Source: Nocardia brasiliensis ATCC 700358
GTDB taxonomy: Bacteria > Actinomycetota > Actinomycetes > Mycobacteriales > Mycobacteriaceae
Direction of reading: 5' to 3'
Length of the DNA: 64,000 nucleotides
Assembly: GCF_000250675.2 (NCBI RefSeq)
Contig: NC_018681.1
Span: 62,001 to 126,000 of the forward strand
Position 1 is the first letter of the stretch; every line of letters begins with the position of its first letter. Shown piece after piece: positions 8,587 to 17,377 of the stretch. Made by a program: the position numbers and the translations under genes. The notes beneath the pieces were generated by a model. The model saw only the letters and a list, made by a program, of their open reading frames with translations, searched no databases and was not told where the DNA came from.

Positions 8587-11500
8587 TCAGCGCGGTTTCA
8601 CCAGCGGGAACGGGAGTGTCTCGCGGATGCTGCGCCCCGTGATCAGCATGACCACCCGGTCGACGCCGAGCCCGAGCCCGCCGGTCGGCGGCATCGCGTG
8701 CTCGAGGGCCTGCAGGAAGTCCTCGTCGAGTTCCATCGCCTCCGGATCGCCGTTGGCGGCGAGCATGGATTGTTCGGTGAGCCTGCGTCGCTGCTCCACC
8801 GGATCGGTGAGTTCGCTGTAGGCGGTGCCGAGTTCGACGCCCCAGGCGACCAGGTCCCAGCGTTCGGTGACTCCGGCGATGCTGCGGTGCGCGCGGGTCA
8901 GCGGGGACACCGAGGTGGGGAAGTCGATGTAGAAGGTCGGCGCCTCGGTGCGCGCTTCGACCAGGTGCTCGTACATTTCCAGCACCACCTGGCCCGCGTC
9001 CCAGCCGTGCTGATAGGGCACCTCGGCCTTGTCGCACAGTTCGCGCAGCAGCTCGACCTCGGTGGCCGGGGTGATCTCGGTGCCGAGTGCCTCGGACACC
9101 GCGCCGTGCACCGTTTTGACCGCCCACTCGCCGGAGATGTCGACCTGCTCGAACGAGCCGTCGTCCTGCGGCCGCAACGCCACCATCGCACCGTTGGCCG
9201 CGACGGCGGCGTTCTGGATGAGTTCGCGGGCGGCGTGCATCATCCGCTCGTAGTCGCTGTGCGCCTCGTAGGCCTCGAGGATGGTGAACTCGGGATTGTG
9301 GCTGAAGTCGACGCCCTCGTTGCGGAAGGTGCGGCCGATCTCGAAAACCTTCTCCATGCCGCCGACGCAGAGCCGCTTCAGGTACAGCTCGGGCGCGATC
9401 CGCAGGTACAGATCGAGGTCGTAGGCGTTGATGTGGGTGAGGAACGGGGTGGCGTTGGCGCCGCCGTGCACCTGCTGCAGGATCGGCGTCTCCACCTCGA
9501 GGTAGCCCCAGCCGTTGAACGTGTCGCGTAGCGAACGGACCACCGCGCTGCGTTTGGCGAGCACCTCGCGGGTTTCGGCGTTGATCGCCATGTCGACGTA
9601 GCGCTGCCGCACTCGCGCCTCGGGATCGGACAGGCCCTTCCACTTGTCCGGCAAGGGATGCAGGCATTTGCCGAGCATCCGCCAGTCCGCCGCGAGCAGC
9701 GAGAGCTCGCCGCGGCGGCTGCGCCCGATCTGCCCGCTGACCTCGATCAGGTCACCGAGGTCGAAGAATTCGGTGAATTCGGCGCTGCGTTCGGCGCCGA
9801 CCCGGTCCCGATCGATCACCAGCTGGATGTCGTCGGTCCAGTCACGCAGCACGGCGAAGATCACGCCGCCGTAGTCGCGGATGCGCAGCAGCCTGCCGCA
9901 CACCCGGACCGTGGTGCCGCGCGGCGATTGCCGGGCGCCCGCGACGCTGTGGGTCGGCGGGTAGGCGACCGGGTATGCCTCGACACCGGAGGCGGTGAGC
10001 CGGTCCAGCTTGTCCATCCGCACCCGCACCTGTTCGGGCCGGCGCGGCAGCAGTTCCTGTCCCTCGACCTGGTCGAGGTCGGGCGGGCTGCCGTCGGCGT
10101 GCAGGCCGGTCATGCTCGCGGGCGCCGCGCTGTGCGAGCCGGTGTGGGTGATCGTGTCCGGTTCTTTCCCGAACCGCGGCAGGAAGCCCTCGGCGAGCGC
10201 GCTGGCCACCGCGACCCGCGGCAGTTGCCTGCGCTCCTCGAACAGGAAAAACCTTGGTACCCAATGCGGCTGGTATTTCACGTTGGAGCGGTACAGCGCC
10301 TCCAGCTGCCACCATCGCGAAAAGAACAGCAGCACACCGCGCCACATGCGCAGCACCGGCCCGGCGCCGATCCGCCCGCCCTCCTCGAACACCGAGCGGA
10401 ACACGGCGAAGTTCAACGAGATCTTGGTGACGCCGTGCTGTTCGGAGTTCAGTGCGAGCTGCGAGATCATCAGCTCCATCACGCCGTTCGGACCGTTCGG
10501 GTCGCGGCGCATCAGCTCCAGCGAGACCCCGGTGCGGCCCCACGGGACCAGCGACAGCATGCCGAGCACGCGATCCTGTCCGTTCACCGCTTCGACCAGG
10601 AGGCAGTCGGCGTCCAGCGGATCGCCGAGCCGGCCGAGCGCCATCGAGAAACCGCGCTCGGTCTCGGTGTCGCGCCAGGCGTCGGCACGCGCGATCACGG
10701 CGCGGAACTCCTCGGCCGGGATATCGCGGTGCCGCCGGATCCGCACGGTGATGCCGTGCTTGCGCAATCGATTCGCGGCCTGGCGCACCGGTTTCATCTC
10801 CGGGCCCGCCAGCGAGAACGTCCTGGTATCCAGGATGGCTTCGTCGCCGAGCCGGATCACCGAGAGGCCCGCGCGCTGGTAGGCCGTGGCGCCGAGTTCG
10901 CTCGCGCCCATCACCGCGGGCGCCCAGCCGAATTGGTCGGCCAGCCGCAGCCAGGCGTCGATCGCCTGCGGCCAGGCCTCGCGGATGCCGACCGGGTCGC
11001 CGCTGGCCAGGCACACGCCCAGCTCGACCCGATAGGTGAGGGCCGCCTTGCCGCTGGGCGCGAACACCACCGCCTTGTCCCGGCGGGTCGCGAAGTAGCC
11101 GAGCGAATCCTCGACGTCGGAGCGTTCCAGCAGGCCGCGGATCGCGGATTCGTCGGTGCCGGTCATCGCGTTCGCCGCGCGCTGGGAGCGCAGCAGGATG
11201 ATCACCGCGGCCAGCAGTGCGATCGCGCCGAACAGACCGAGCAGGAAGTTCACGAACGGGCGCGGATGCCCGTCGAAGCGTTCGTTGTCCACCAGCACCG
11301 CGGCGGTCACCCGGTACAGCGCCCAGCCGGGCCGCTGCGCGCCCTGCGGCAGCGATCCGGGGAACAATTCGACCAGGCCCCAGCCGAGCAGGAAACCGAC
11401 CGTCAGGCCGCCGGCGAGCACGCCGAGCGCCTTCCAGCCCGCGCCGCGGCGCACCTTCGTGTAGAACTCACGCCACGCCGCGACCAGCACACCGATCACC

Positions 11501-11907
11501 GCGAGGTGCACGATCATCGCGACCAGCGCGTTGACATCGCCGGTGTCCGCGAAATCCAGGCCCTCGGCCAGGGCGTACAGCGACACGTAACCGAGCAGCA
11601 ACCACCACGCGATCCGCTTCCGGCTGGCCAGCGCCCCGGCGAGCAGGCCGACGATCAGCGCCCACATCAGGTTCGTGTCCGGCGCGTCGAAGTAGTAGTT
11701 GTCGATGTAGTGCCGGGGCACCTGCGTGAGGTAGCGCAGGGTGGGTGAGAGGCTCCAGAGGAAACACGCGACCGCGAACACCCCGAGCACTAGACCCGCG
11801 ATATGCGGGACCTCGGCCAGCCTGCCGTGCCCGCGATGCGGCACAGGCGGGGTCGGTCTGTCGGCTGGCGGTTCGATCAGGTGTTGCCGGGCTTGCGTGG
11901 TGGTCAC
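8587..11907 (-). CDS. lysX: Bifunctional lysyl-tRNA synthetase / lysylphosphatidylglycerol synthase
   Basis: 1,106 residues. Residues about 30-240 form an MprF-like multi-pass membrane domain. Residues about 250-570 form the DUF2156 GNAT-type transferase domain that lysinylates phosphatidylglycerol. From about 610 a complete class II LysRS follows: OB-fold (TTVRVCGRLLRIRDYG), motif 2 (FEIGRTFRNEGVDFSHNPEF) and motif 3 (GLGLGVDRVVMLITG). The fusion makes Lys-tRNA and uses it to add positive charge to membrane lipid, which protects actinobacteria from cationic peptides. GTG is the start; CACACT lies 6 nt before it, compatible with a leaderless mRNA. The fusion order matches mycobacterial LysX. 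Confidence 0.96.
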   Translation of the reverse strand: MTTTQARQHLIEPPADRPTPPVPHRGHGRLAEVPHIAGLVLGVFAVACFLWSLSPTLRYLTQVPRHYIDNYYFDAPDTNLMWALIVGLLAGALASRKRIAWWLLLGYVSLYALAEGLDFADTGDVNALVAMIVHLAVIGVLVAAWREFYTKVRRGAGWKALGVLAGGLTVGFLLGWGLVELFPGSLPQGAQRPGWALYRVTAAVLVDNERFDGHPRPFVNFLLGLFGAIALLAAVIILLRSQRAANAMTGTDESAIRGLLERSDVEDSLGYFATRRDKAVVFAPSGKAALTYRVELGVCLASGDPVGIREAWPQAIDAWLRLADQFGWAPAVMGASELGATAYQRAGLSVIRLGDEAILDTRTFSLAGPEMKPVRQAANRLRKHGITVRIRRHRDIPAEEFRAVIARADAWRDTETERGFSMALGRLGDPLDADCLLVEAVNGQDRVLGMLSLVPWGRTGVSLELMRRDPNGPNGVMELMISQLALNSEQHGVTKISLNFAVFRSVFEEGGRIGAGPVLRMWRGVLLFFSRWWQLEALYRSNVKYQPHWVPRFFLFEERRQLPRVAVASALAEGFLPRFGKEPDTITHTGSHSAAPASMTGLHADGSPPDLDQVEGQELLPRRPEQVRVRMDKLDRLTASGVEAYPVAYPPTHSVAGARQSPRGTTVRVCGRLLRIRDYGGVIFAVLRDWTDDIQLVIDRDRVGAERSAEFTEFFDLGDLIEVSGQIGRSRRGELSLLAADWRMLGKCLHPLPDKWKGLSDPEARVRQRYVDMAINAETREVLAKRSAVVRSLRDTFNGWGYLEVETPILQQVHGGANATPFLTHINAYDLDLYLRIAPELYLKRLCVGGMEKVFEIGRTFRNEGVDFSHNPEFTILEAYEAHSDYERMMHAARELIQNAAVAANGAMVALRPQDDGSFEQVDISGEWAVKTVHGAVSEALGTEITPATEVELLRELCDKAEVPYQHGWDAGQVVLEMYEHLVEARTEAPTFYIDFPTSVSPLTRAHRSIAGVTERWDLVAWGVELGTAYSELTDPVEQRRRLTEQSMLAANGDPEAMELDEDFLQALEHAMPPTGGLGLGVDRVVMLITGRSIRETLPFPLVKPR

Positions 11908-12050
11908 CGAACCAGTGTGTACGGTGCCGCCGTCCGGGTGCTCGAAGACCTACCGGGCATGTCGGTTATCGGCGAGTCGCACACGCGTGTCCGCGGCCGG
12001 TACGGGGGCTGGCGTTCACCGATTTCGGGTGCAAGGTAAGGATGTAACCC

Positions 12051-12269
12051 ATGTCAGAACCAGTCGACGTACCGATCGATGACGAAGTTATTCGGCTAGG
12101 TCAGTTCCTCAAGCTGGCCAACCTGATCGAATCCGGCTCCGAGGCGAAGACGGTGATCGCCTCCGGCCTGGTCCGGGTCAACGACGAGGTGGAACTGCGC
12201 CGCGGTCGCCAGCTACAGATCGGCGACGTCGTCGCCCTCGCCGGGCACAAGGCGCGCGTATCGGTCTGA
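12051..12269 (+). CDS. S4 domain RNA-binding protein (YbcJ/RlbA-like)
   Basis: 72 residues, essentially one S4 fold: IRLGQFLKLANLIESG, then SGLVRVNDEVELRRG and IGDVVAL. Short S4 proteins of this type bind structured RNA, often ribosomal, but this member's target is unknown. ATG follows AAGGTAAGG at a workable distance. It is convergent with rraA; the two stops are about 10 bp apart with no room for a terminator hairpin. Confidence 0.9.
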   Translation: MSEPVDVPIDDEVIRLGQFLKLANLIESGSEAKTVIASGLVRVNDEVELRRGRQLQIGDVVALAGHKARVSV

Positions 12270-12278
12270 GCTGTTCGT

Positions 12279-12767
12279 TCAGTCTTCGGCGCGCACGACG
12301 ACACCGTCGTGATCGCTGTAGAGCATGTCGCCGGGAACGAAAGTGACACCGCCGAATTCGACGGGGACGTCGCGATCGCCCGTGCCGGTCTGGGTGCTCT
12401 TGCGCGGGTTGGTGCCGAGCGCCTTCACTCCGATGTCGAGGGTGCGCAGGATCGCCGAGTCGCGCACCGCGCCGTTGACGATCACGCCTGCCCAGCCGTT
12501 GTCCACGCCGCGCCCGGCGATGATGTCGCCGACCAGCGCGGTGTGCACGCTCGCGCCGCCGTCGACCACCAGCACCTTGCCCTGCCCTGGTTCGCCGAGG
12601 GTCTGCTTGACCAGCAGGTTGTCCTGGAAGCAGCGGATGGTGGTGATCCGGCCGGCGAACGCCGCGCGGCCACCGAACTGGATGAACTGCGTGTCGCAGC
12701 TGCGGATCTCGGGGCCGATCTCGTCGGCCAGGTCGGCAGTGGCAACAAAGTCCTGGGATTCGGTCAC
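12279..12767 (-). CDS. rraA: RraA family protein (RNase E inhibitor / HMG aldolase fold)
   Basis: 162 residues, full length for the family. The conserved block GDIIAGRGVDNGWAGVIVNGAVRDSAIL contains the GxVRD substrate-site motif; only its ends are quoted as evidence. RraA proteins either inhibit RNase E or act as 4-hydroxy-4-methyl-2-oxoglutarate aldolases, and actinobacterial members have been annotated both ways. It is the last gene of the leftward run that begins at 17156. Confidence 0.9.
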   Translation of the reverse strand: MTESQDFVATADLADEIGPEIRSCDTQFIQFGGRAAFAGRITTIRCFQDNLLVKQTLGEPGQGKVLVVDGGASVHTALVGDIIAGRGVDNGWAGVIVNGAVRDSAILRTLDIGVKALGTNPRKSTQTGTGDRDVPVEFGGVTFVPGDMLYSDHDGVVVRAED

Positions 12768-12822
12768 GCGCTCAGCTTAAAGGCGGCCGCAGCGTGATTC
12801 GCTCCCGGTGTGCCGAGGGTCG

Positions 12823-13188
12823 CTATCGGTGTCCGTAGTGCAGTTCGTACATCTCCCGGTCGTGTTCGGAGAACTTGGCACGATCGGCCAGCTCGGGGTT
12901 CAGTCCGTGCTGGACGAGGCGGAAGCGGCGCCAGACGTAGCTGAGCGCGACGGTGAAGATGACCAGCGGCACGATCATCATCACGATCAACCCGAGCTTG
13001 AGCGCCATCGGTCCCGGAAAGAGCAGGACCAGCGCGAAGAACGGGATAACGGGGCCGAGAAACCGGACGAGATAGCGCTCCATGGCCCCGTGTCCGACGA
13101 GGTCGTGGATGACCCACTCGTGCAGCTCCCCGGGGAGCTCGCGGCCGAGATCGTAGGCGATCCGCTGCCGCATCGTGGGGGTTTTCAT
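12823..13188 (-). CDS. DUF5313 family membrane protein
   Basis: 121 residues. The N-terminus has the DUF5313 signature (LGRELPGELHEWVIHDLVGHGA). Two hydrophobic helices follow (about residues 43-60 and 64-85), and the tail is soluble, charged and ends in HYGHR. Function is unknown. The family is restricted to mycolate-containing actinobacteria. Confidence 0.82.
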   Translation of the reverse strand: MKTPTMRQRIAYDLGRELPGELHEWVIHDLVGHGAMERYLVRFLGPVIPFFALVLLFPGPMALKLGLIVMMIVPLVIFTVALSYVWRRFRLVQHGLNPELADRAKFSEHDREMYELHYGHR

Positions 13189-13265
13189 ACCTTCAGGCTA
13201 TGCCTGTGGCATTGGTCACCGCTAGGTTGCTGAGCCCCCGGATTCGGGACGCCGCGACCGCGCGC

Positions 13266-13745
13266 TCAACGCACCGGCTGATCCGATTCGCCGGCGCGGG
13301 CGGCGTGGAAGGCGGCGATCTGGGTGATCAGGTTGTGCGTGGTGTGCTGCACCGCGATCTTCACGAACGGTTCGATGGTCTTGCCGAGGGCGCGTCCGGC
13401 CAGTCCGCCGGGCACCCGGTAGTCGACGATCGCGTCGACGGTGCACCGCGCGTCGCCCTTGGGGTGGAACAGGAAGGTCGATTCGATCTCGAAGCCCTTG
13501 ATCGACTTCACCGCGATGACCGCGTTCTCCTCCCAGCGCACCACCTCGATCCGCGATTTCAGCGACGCGGGGCCGAGCTTGATGTGCCCGTCGAAGGCCG
13601 CGCCGACGCCGGTCGTCTGCGTGCCGACCGGGGTGAAGGACTGGATGCCGTGCAGAAAGCGCGGCAGGTTCTGGTAGTCGTCGATGTACGCGAACGCGGA
13701 TTCCGCCGACGCGGCACAGTCCTCGACGATCTTCACTTCGGTCAT
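13266..13745 (-). CDS. SRPBCC (START-like) family protein
   Basis: 159 residues with a polyketide cyclase/SRPBCC pattern: an N-terminal beta strand and helix (VKIVEDCAASAESAFAYIDD), central strands, and a long C-terminal helix (GGLAGRALGKTIEPFVKIAV). Such proteins bind hydrophobic ligands in a helix-grip cavity, and no ligand can be inferred. It lies 49 nt downstream of copD in the same direction and may be co-transcribed. Confidence 0.85.
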   Translation of the reverse strand: MTEVKIVEDCAASAESAFAYIDDYQNLPRFLHGIQSFTPVGTQTTGVGAAFDGHIKLGPASLKSRIEVVRWEENAVIAVKSIKGFEIESTFLFHPKGDARCTVDAIVDYRVPGGLAGRALGKTIEPFVKIAVQHTTHNLITQIAAFHAARAGESDQPVR

Positions 13746-13794
13746 GCCCGAACAGTAACCGGTTCTGCTCTCGGTCGTCCGGTCAGGACTTGGG

Positions 13795-14748
13795 TCAGGC
13801 CGTGACCGCGAGGGTGGCGGCGAGCCCGAAGGCGAGGGCCATCACGACGACCTCGAGGACGGCCCGGCGCAGCGAGGCGTCGGCGCTCACCCGATGGTCG
13901 GCGGCCCGGCCGACCCAGCTGCGCCGCCACCACCAGCCCAGGCCGAGCAGGCCGAGCAGCACCACGGTTTTCGCGAGCAGGATGCGGCCGTAGCCGGTGT
14001 CGAAGAACGGCGTGATCCCGCCGACCTTGATCAGCCCGTTCAACAGCCCGGTCACCGCGACGATCGCGACCAGCGGCAGTGCCATGGCGGAATACCGGGG
14101 CAGCGCAACGGCCCACGTGCCGCGGGTACGAACCACCAGCGCGAGCGCGACCAGCAGCCCGAACCAGGCCGCCGCGGCCAGCGCGTGCACCGCGGCGAGC
14201 ACCGAGCCGAACGCGTGCTGGGACATGTGCCCGGTGATCGGCCGCAGCGCCAGCGTGACCGCCGCGAAGACGAGCACCAGGTCCGGCGCGGCGATATCGA
14301 TCCGCCGGAAGGCCAGCGCCGCGTAGCAGGCGATCGCGCCCGCGCCGAGCAGGATCGCGATGCCGACCTGGCCGCCGCTCACATCGAGCAGGTAGTCGCC
14401 GAACGAGCCCGCGCCGAGCCCGCCGACCGGCACCCCGAGCACCTCGGCCGCCTCGGCTACCAGCACCGCGAACTCGGTGCCGCACCAGAATCCGGCGAGC
14501 ACGGCGAGCAGGCGCCACGGCGGCGACAACTTCGCGTGCACCCGGGGCAGTGCGGCGAGACCGAGCACCACCGCGCCCGCGCCGTCGGCGAGCACCCGGG
14601 CCACCGATTGCCCGGCGAACCCGGCGGGCAGGCTCAGCGCCCAGGCGAGCAGCACGCCGAGCAGCCCGGCCGGGACGATCAACAGCACCGGCCACGGCGC
14701 GCCCGCGGTGTCCCGCCGCGCGCCGCCGCCGCGCGTCTTACCGGTCAC
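13795..14748 (-). CDS. copD: CopD-type copper membrane protein
   Basis: 317 residues with about eight transmembrane helices. The conserved PF05425 copper-resistance D region lies in the C-terminal half (FGSVLAAVHALAAAAWFG, ALPRYSAMALPLVAI, GRILLAKTVVLLGLL). The start is GTG at 14748, whose GTGA overlaps the copC stop, so translation is coupled. CopC and CopD together move copper at or across the membrane. Confidence 0.9.
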   Translation of the reverse strand: MTGKTRGGGARRDTAGAPWPVLLIVPAGLLGVLLAWALSLPAGFAGQSVARVLADGAGAVVLGLAALPRVHAKLSPPWRLLAVLAGFWCGTEFAVLVAEAAEVLGVPVGGLGAGSFGDYLLDVSGGQVGIAILLGAGAIACYAALAFRRIDIAAPDLVLVFAAVTLALRPITGHMSQHAFGSVLAAVHALAAAAWFGLLVALALVVRTRGTWAVALPRYSAMALPLVAIVAVTGLLNGLIKVGGITPFFDTGYGRILLAKTVVLLGLLGLGWWWRRSWVGRAADHRVSADASLRRAVLEVVVMALAFGLAATLAVTA

Positions 14749-15287
14749 TGTCGTGTTTTCCGGCTCCTGCCGCCGAACAGGGCGAACGCGAGCCCGCCGC
14801 CGAACAGCACGACGGCGCCGACGATGAAGACCCACAGCGGCACCCCGCCGGACTCCTCCTCGTCCGAATTACCGTTCTTGGCACCGGGTTTGGGCCCGGG
14901 GACACCATTGCCCGCCTTGCTGAGCGTGAACTGGCGCTTGCCGCTGACCGGATGGCCGTCGGCGGAGGTCACCCGGTAGGCGACGGTGTACACCCCGGCC
15001 GGGCCGAGTTCCCCCACCGGCACGCTGACGGTGTTGCCCTCGACCGTCGGCTCGCCCTTGGACCACAGGTTGCCGTCCGGGCCGACCACGGTGAGCGACG
15101 GGTAGTTGGGCTGCAATGCCTCGTTGAAGGTGATGCTGGCTCGCGCGGGGCCTGCCTCGATCGTCGCGCCGTCCTCCGGCACGCTGCCGGTCGGGGCGGA
15201 ATGCGCGGCCGCGGTTCCCGTGGCGGCCAGGCCGAATCCGAGCAGGAACAGTCCCGCGACGAGCGCGGTGAACAGCCGGCGGATCAC
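14745..15287 (-). CDS. copC: CopC domain copper-binding protein
   Basis: 180 residues. The signal peptide ends at ATGTAAAH, so the mature N-terminus would be a His, the usual first copper ligand of CopC (HSAPTGSVPEDGA). The CopC fold continues with YRVTSADGHPVSGKRQFTL, which carries the second conserved His. A Gly/Pro linker leads to one C-terminal transmembrane helix (VPLWVFIVGAVVLFGGG) and an RRSRK-like basic tail. The GTG start overlaps the ycnI stop as GTGA. Confidence 0.93.
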   Translation of the reverse strand: MIRRLFTALVAGLFLLGFGLAATGTAAAHSAPTGSVPEDGATIEAGPARASITFNEALQPNYPSLTVVGPDGNLWSKGEPTVEGNTVSVPVGELGPAGVYTVAYRVTSADGHPVSGKRQFTLSKAGNGVPGPKPGAKNGNSDEEESGGVPLWVFIVGAVVLFGGGLAFALFGGRSRKTRQ

Positions 15288-15937
15288 GACTGCCGTGCCC
15301 GGATCACGTTGCCGAGGCCGAGCGCGACGCCGAGCAGGCCCAGCGCCAGCCCGATGCCGCCGAGCCAGCGCGCGGTGTTGTCGGTGTCGTCGACGGGACG
15401 GTCCGCGCTCGCGGTGTCGACGCTGTGATCATCGGTCGACTTGCCCTTGGCCAGGGTGAGCGACGGGGCCGGATGTTCGGGCTCGGCGCCGTCTTTGCCC
15501 GCGGGCTGATCCCACGCGACGACCTTGCCGTCGCTGTAGGTCTGCTTGGTCGGGAAGCTGACGGTTTCCTGCTTCGGCAGCGGCCCGACCGAGACGGCGA
15601 AGCGTTGGAACTGGCCCGGGCCGACGCCAGGGTTGCCCGGCTCCGCGGTCCAGGTGATCGCGGTGATCTCGGCCTTCTCGTTCTTCTCGATCTTGGCCGA
15701 CCAGCCCGGAATCGGTTCGGTGCGTGCGCTTTTCAGGTTGGGCACGGTGACGGTGAGCGCGGTGGTGCTGGCGGTCTCGGATTCGGTGGGCACCCGGAAG
15801 GTGGCCACCGCGTAGGAGCCCTGCTGGGCGCCCGGCGAGTCGACGGTGACGTGCGCGGCGGCGCTACCGCAGGCCAGCAGCGCGAACGTGGCGGCGGCAG
15901 CGGCGGTGCCGGTGGCGCGCGAAATCGAACGGTACAT
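15284..15937 (-). CDS. YcnI family (DUF1775) copper-associated protein
   Basis: 217 residues. The signal peptide is cleaved at GSAAAH, again exposing an N-terminal His (HVTVDSPGAQQGSY), which in YcnI proteins is a copper ligand. The DUF1775 body includes ATFRVPTESETASTTALTV and AITWTAEPGNPGVGPGQFQ. One transmembrane helix near the C-terminus (WLGGIGLALGLLGVALGLG) anchors it outside the cell. It lies immediately upstream of copC and overlaps it. Confidence 0.93.
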   Translation of the reverse strand: MYRSISRATGTAAAAATFALLACGSAAAHVTVDSPGAQQGSYAVATFRVPTESETASTTALTVTVPNLKSARTEPIPGWSAKIEKNEKAEITAITWTAEPGNPGVGPGQFQRFAVSVGPLPKQETVSFPTKQTYSDGKVVAWDQPAGKDGAEPEHPAPSLTLAKGKSTDDHSVDTASADRPVDDTDNTARWLGGIGLALGLLGVALGLGNVIRARQS

Positions 15938-15975
15938 GGAAGGTCTTTCTGTCCGAGGGGGAGTGGTGCGGCGGG

Positions 15976-16500
15976 TCAGGCGGGCAGCGGTGGCGCGCGC
16001 GGGCCGATGGCCCCGTTCGGAGTGCAGTGATAGTGCGGGAGACCAGGATTGGACCAGTGCGCCGGGCCCGCGACGCGCCCCGGACGCGGTCTGGCGAGCA
16101 CCGCGCGCACCGCGCCGGAGACGGCGGCGTAGAGCCGCTCGGCCGTAGTGATCAGCGCGGCGCAGCCGAGGGTGGCCACCGCGTGCGCGACGAGCATCCA
16201 CCCGGTGGGCAGCACGGGGACCGCGGTGCTCGCGGTGGTGTGTTCGTGGCCGATCAGGCCGGACAACGCGAGATGACTCGCGAGCTGCCCGAGGCCGAGC
16301 AAGGTGAGCACCGCGGCGGATCCGGTGGCGAATCGCTGTGCCGCGCAACCCGCTACCGCGGCCGCCAGCAGCACCAGCGCCGACTCCGCCGACCCTGGCA
16401 GGCCGCCGCCGGCGACGCCGTGCGCGGCGATCGCGAGCACGGCGACCAGCACACCGACCAGACCACCGCGGAGGTGGCCGCTGGTCGGTGACTCGGACAT
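15976..16500 (-). CDS. Polytopic membrane protein with His/Cys-rich tail, copper operon
   Basis: 174 residues, four predicted transmembrane helices (about 12-32, 38-58, 62-82 and 98-118). I do not recognise a named family. It sits 38 nt upstream of ycnI in the same direction. The tail after the last helix holds a GPAHWSNPGLPHYHC segment, and an external loop has GHEH. These candidate metal ligands and the position suggest a part in copper handling, which is inference. Confidence 0.75.
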   Translation of the reverse strand: MSESPTSGHLRGGLVGVLVAVLAIAAHGVAGGGLPGSAESALVLLAAAVAGCAAQRFATGSAAVLTLLGLGQLASHLALSGLIGHEHTTASTAVPVLPTGWMLVAHAVATLGCAALITTAERLYAAVSGAVRAVLARPRPGRVAGPAHWSNPGLPHYHCTPNGAIGPRAPPLPA

Positions 16501-16511
16501 CGTGGCAGGGG

Positions 16512-17156
16512 TCAGCGCACGCCGAGGCGGGCCAGTACGTCGGATTCGACCTGGGACAGCTCCTCGGAGATGGAGGCGTGCACGGTGCGACGGCGCGGCG
16601 CGGGCATCTGCTCGGCGGTCTGCACCGCGGTGGCCAGGCTGTCCAGGCGGGCCTGGGTCGAGACGACGAACTTCTGCGTATCGCCCTTGTCCTTGCCGTC
16701 CTGCGCGCCGACCTTGCCAAGGGCCGCTTCGGTATTCGCGATCCGGGCCTGCAACCGGGCGCCGTGGCCGGCGAAGTCGCCGAGCTGCTCGATGCCGATC
16801 CCGAGCTGCTGGGCCTTGCGGAGGTCGAGCTGGCCGCGCACGAAGGTCGCGGCACGGTAGGCCAGCGGCGCGAGCACCGGGATCAGCACCCGTGCCACGC
16901 CGAGGTACTTCTTCATCTGGCTCGCGCTGAACAGTTCGCGCTCGGCCCGCGCCGCCACCTTGAGCGCGGCCTTCTCCTCCGCCTGCAGCGTGGAGATCTG
17001 GGCCTTGGCCACCTTGCGCTGGGTACGGGCCTCCGCGCGGCGGGCCTTGCGGTCGTTCTTGGCGACCAGTTTCGCCTCCAGACCGGCCTTGTGCTTGAGG
17101 GCTTTCGCCTCGGCCCTGCGGCTCGGCCGCCCCTTGCGCTTCGTGAACAACCCCAT
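16512..17156 (-). CDS. DUF6474 family coiled-coil protein
   Basis: 214 residues from the ATG at 17156, which has GGAGGG 7 nt upstream; an upstream ATG (17186) lacks an RBS. The N-terminus is strongly basic and helical (GLFTKRKGRPSRRAEAKALK), a short hydrophobic helix follows (VLIPVLAPLAYRAATFV), then an acidic, helical C-terminal half. Function is unknown. It is 11 nt upstream of the membrane protein at 15976-16500 and is probably the first gene of the leftward run. Confidence 0.8.
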   Translation of the reverse strand: MGLFTKRKGRPSRRAEAKALKHKAGLEAKLVAKNDRKARRAEARTQRKVAKAQISTLQAEEKAALKVAARAERELFSASQMKKYLGVARVLIPVLAPLAYRAATFVRGQLDLRKAQQLGIGIEQLGDFAGHGARLQARIANTEAALGKVGAQDGKDKGDTQKFVVSTQARLDSLATAVQTAEQMPAPRRRTVHASISEELSQVESDVLARLGVR

Positions 17157-17364
17157 CGAAGGCCCTCCGTCATGCTGGTTTGCCATGGCAGTACGACGCC
17201 GGGGAAAGCCCGTCCGCCCATGTCACACGGTTTGTCCATACCCTATCGGTTCAACTGCGACAGTTAAGAGCGTAGGGCCTCGCTCCCGGTACCGAAGGCA
17301 AGTGGGGATCGGACCGAAACGTGCCCGTGCGCACGGGGTTCGTGGGTTTGTCGGGGGGAGGGAC

Positions 17365-17370
17365 CATACT
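17365..17370 (+). promoter_or_regulatory. -10 element deciding the start of the nuclease gene
   Basis: CATACT followed by exactly 7 nt and the in-frame GTG at 17378. The spacing predicts a leaderless transcript and selects this GTG over the ATG at 17423. Confidence 0.5.
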
Positions 17371-17377
17371 GCATTAC

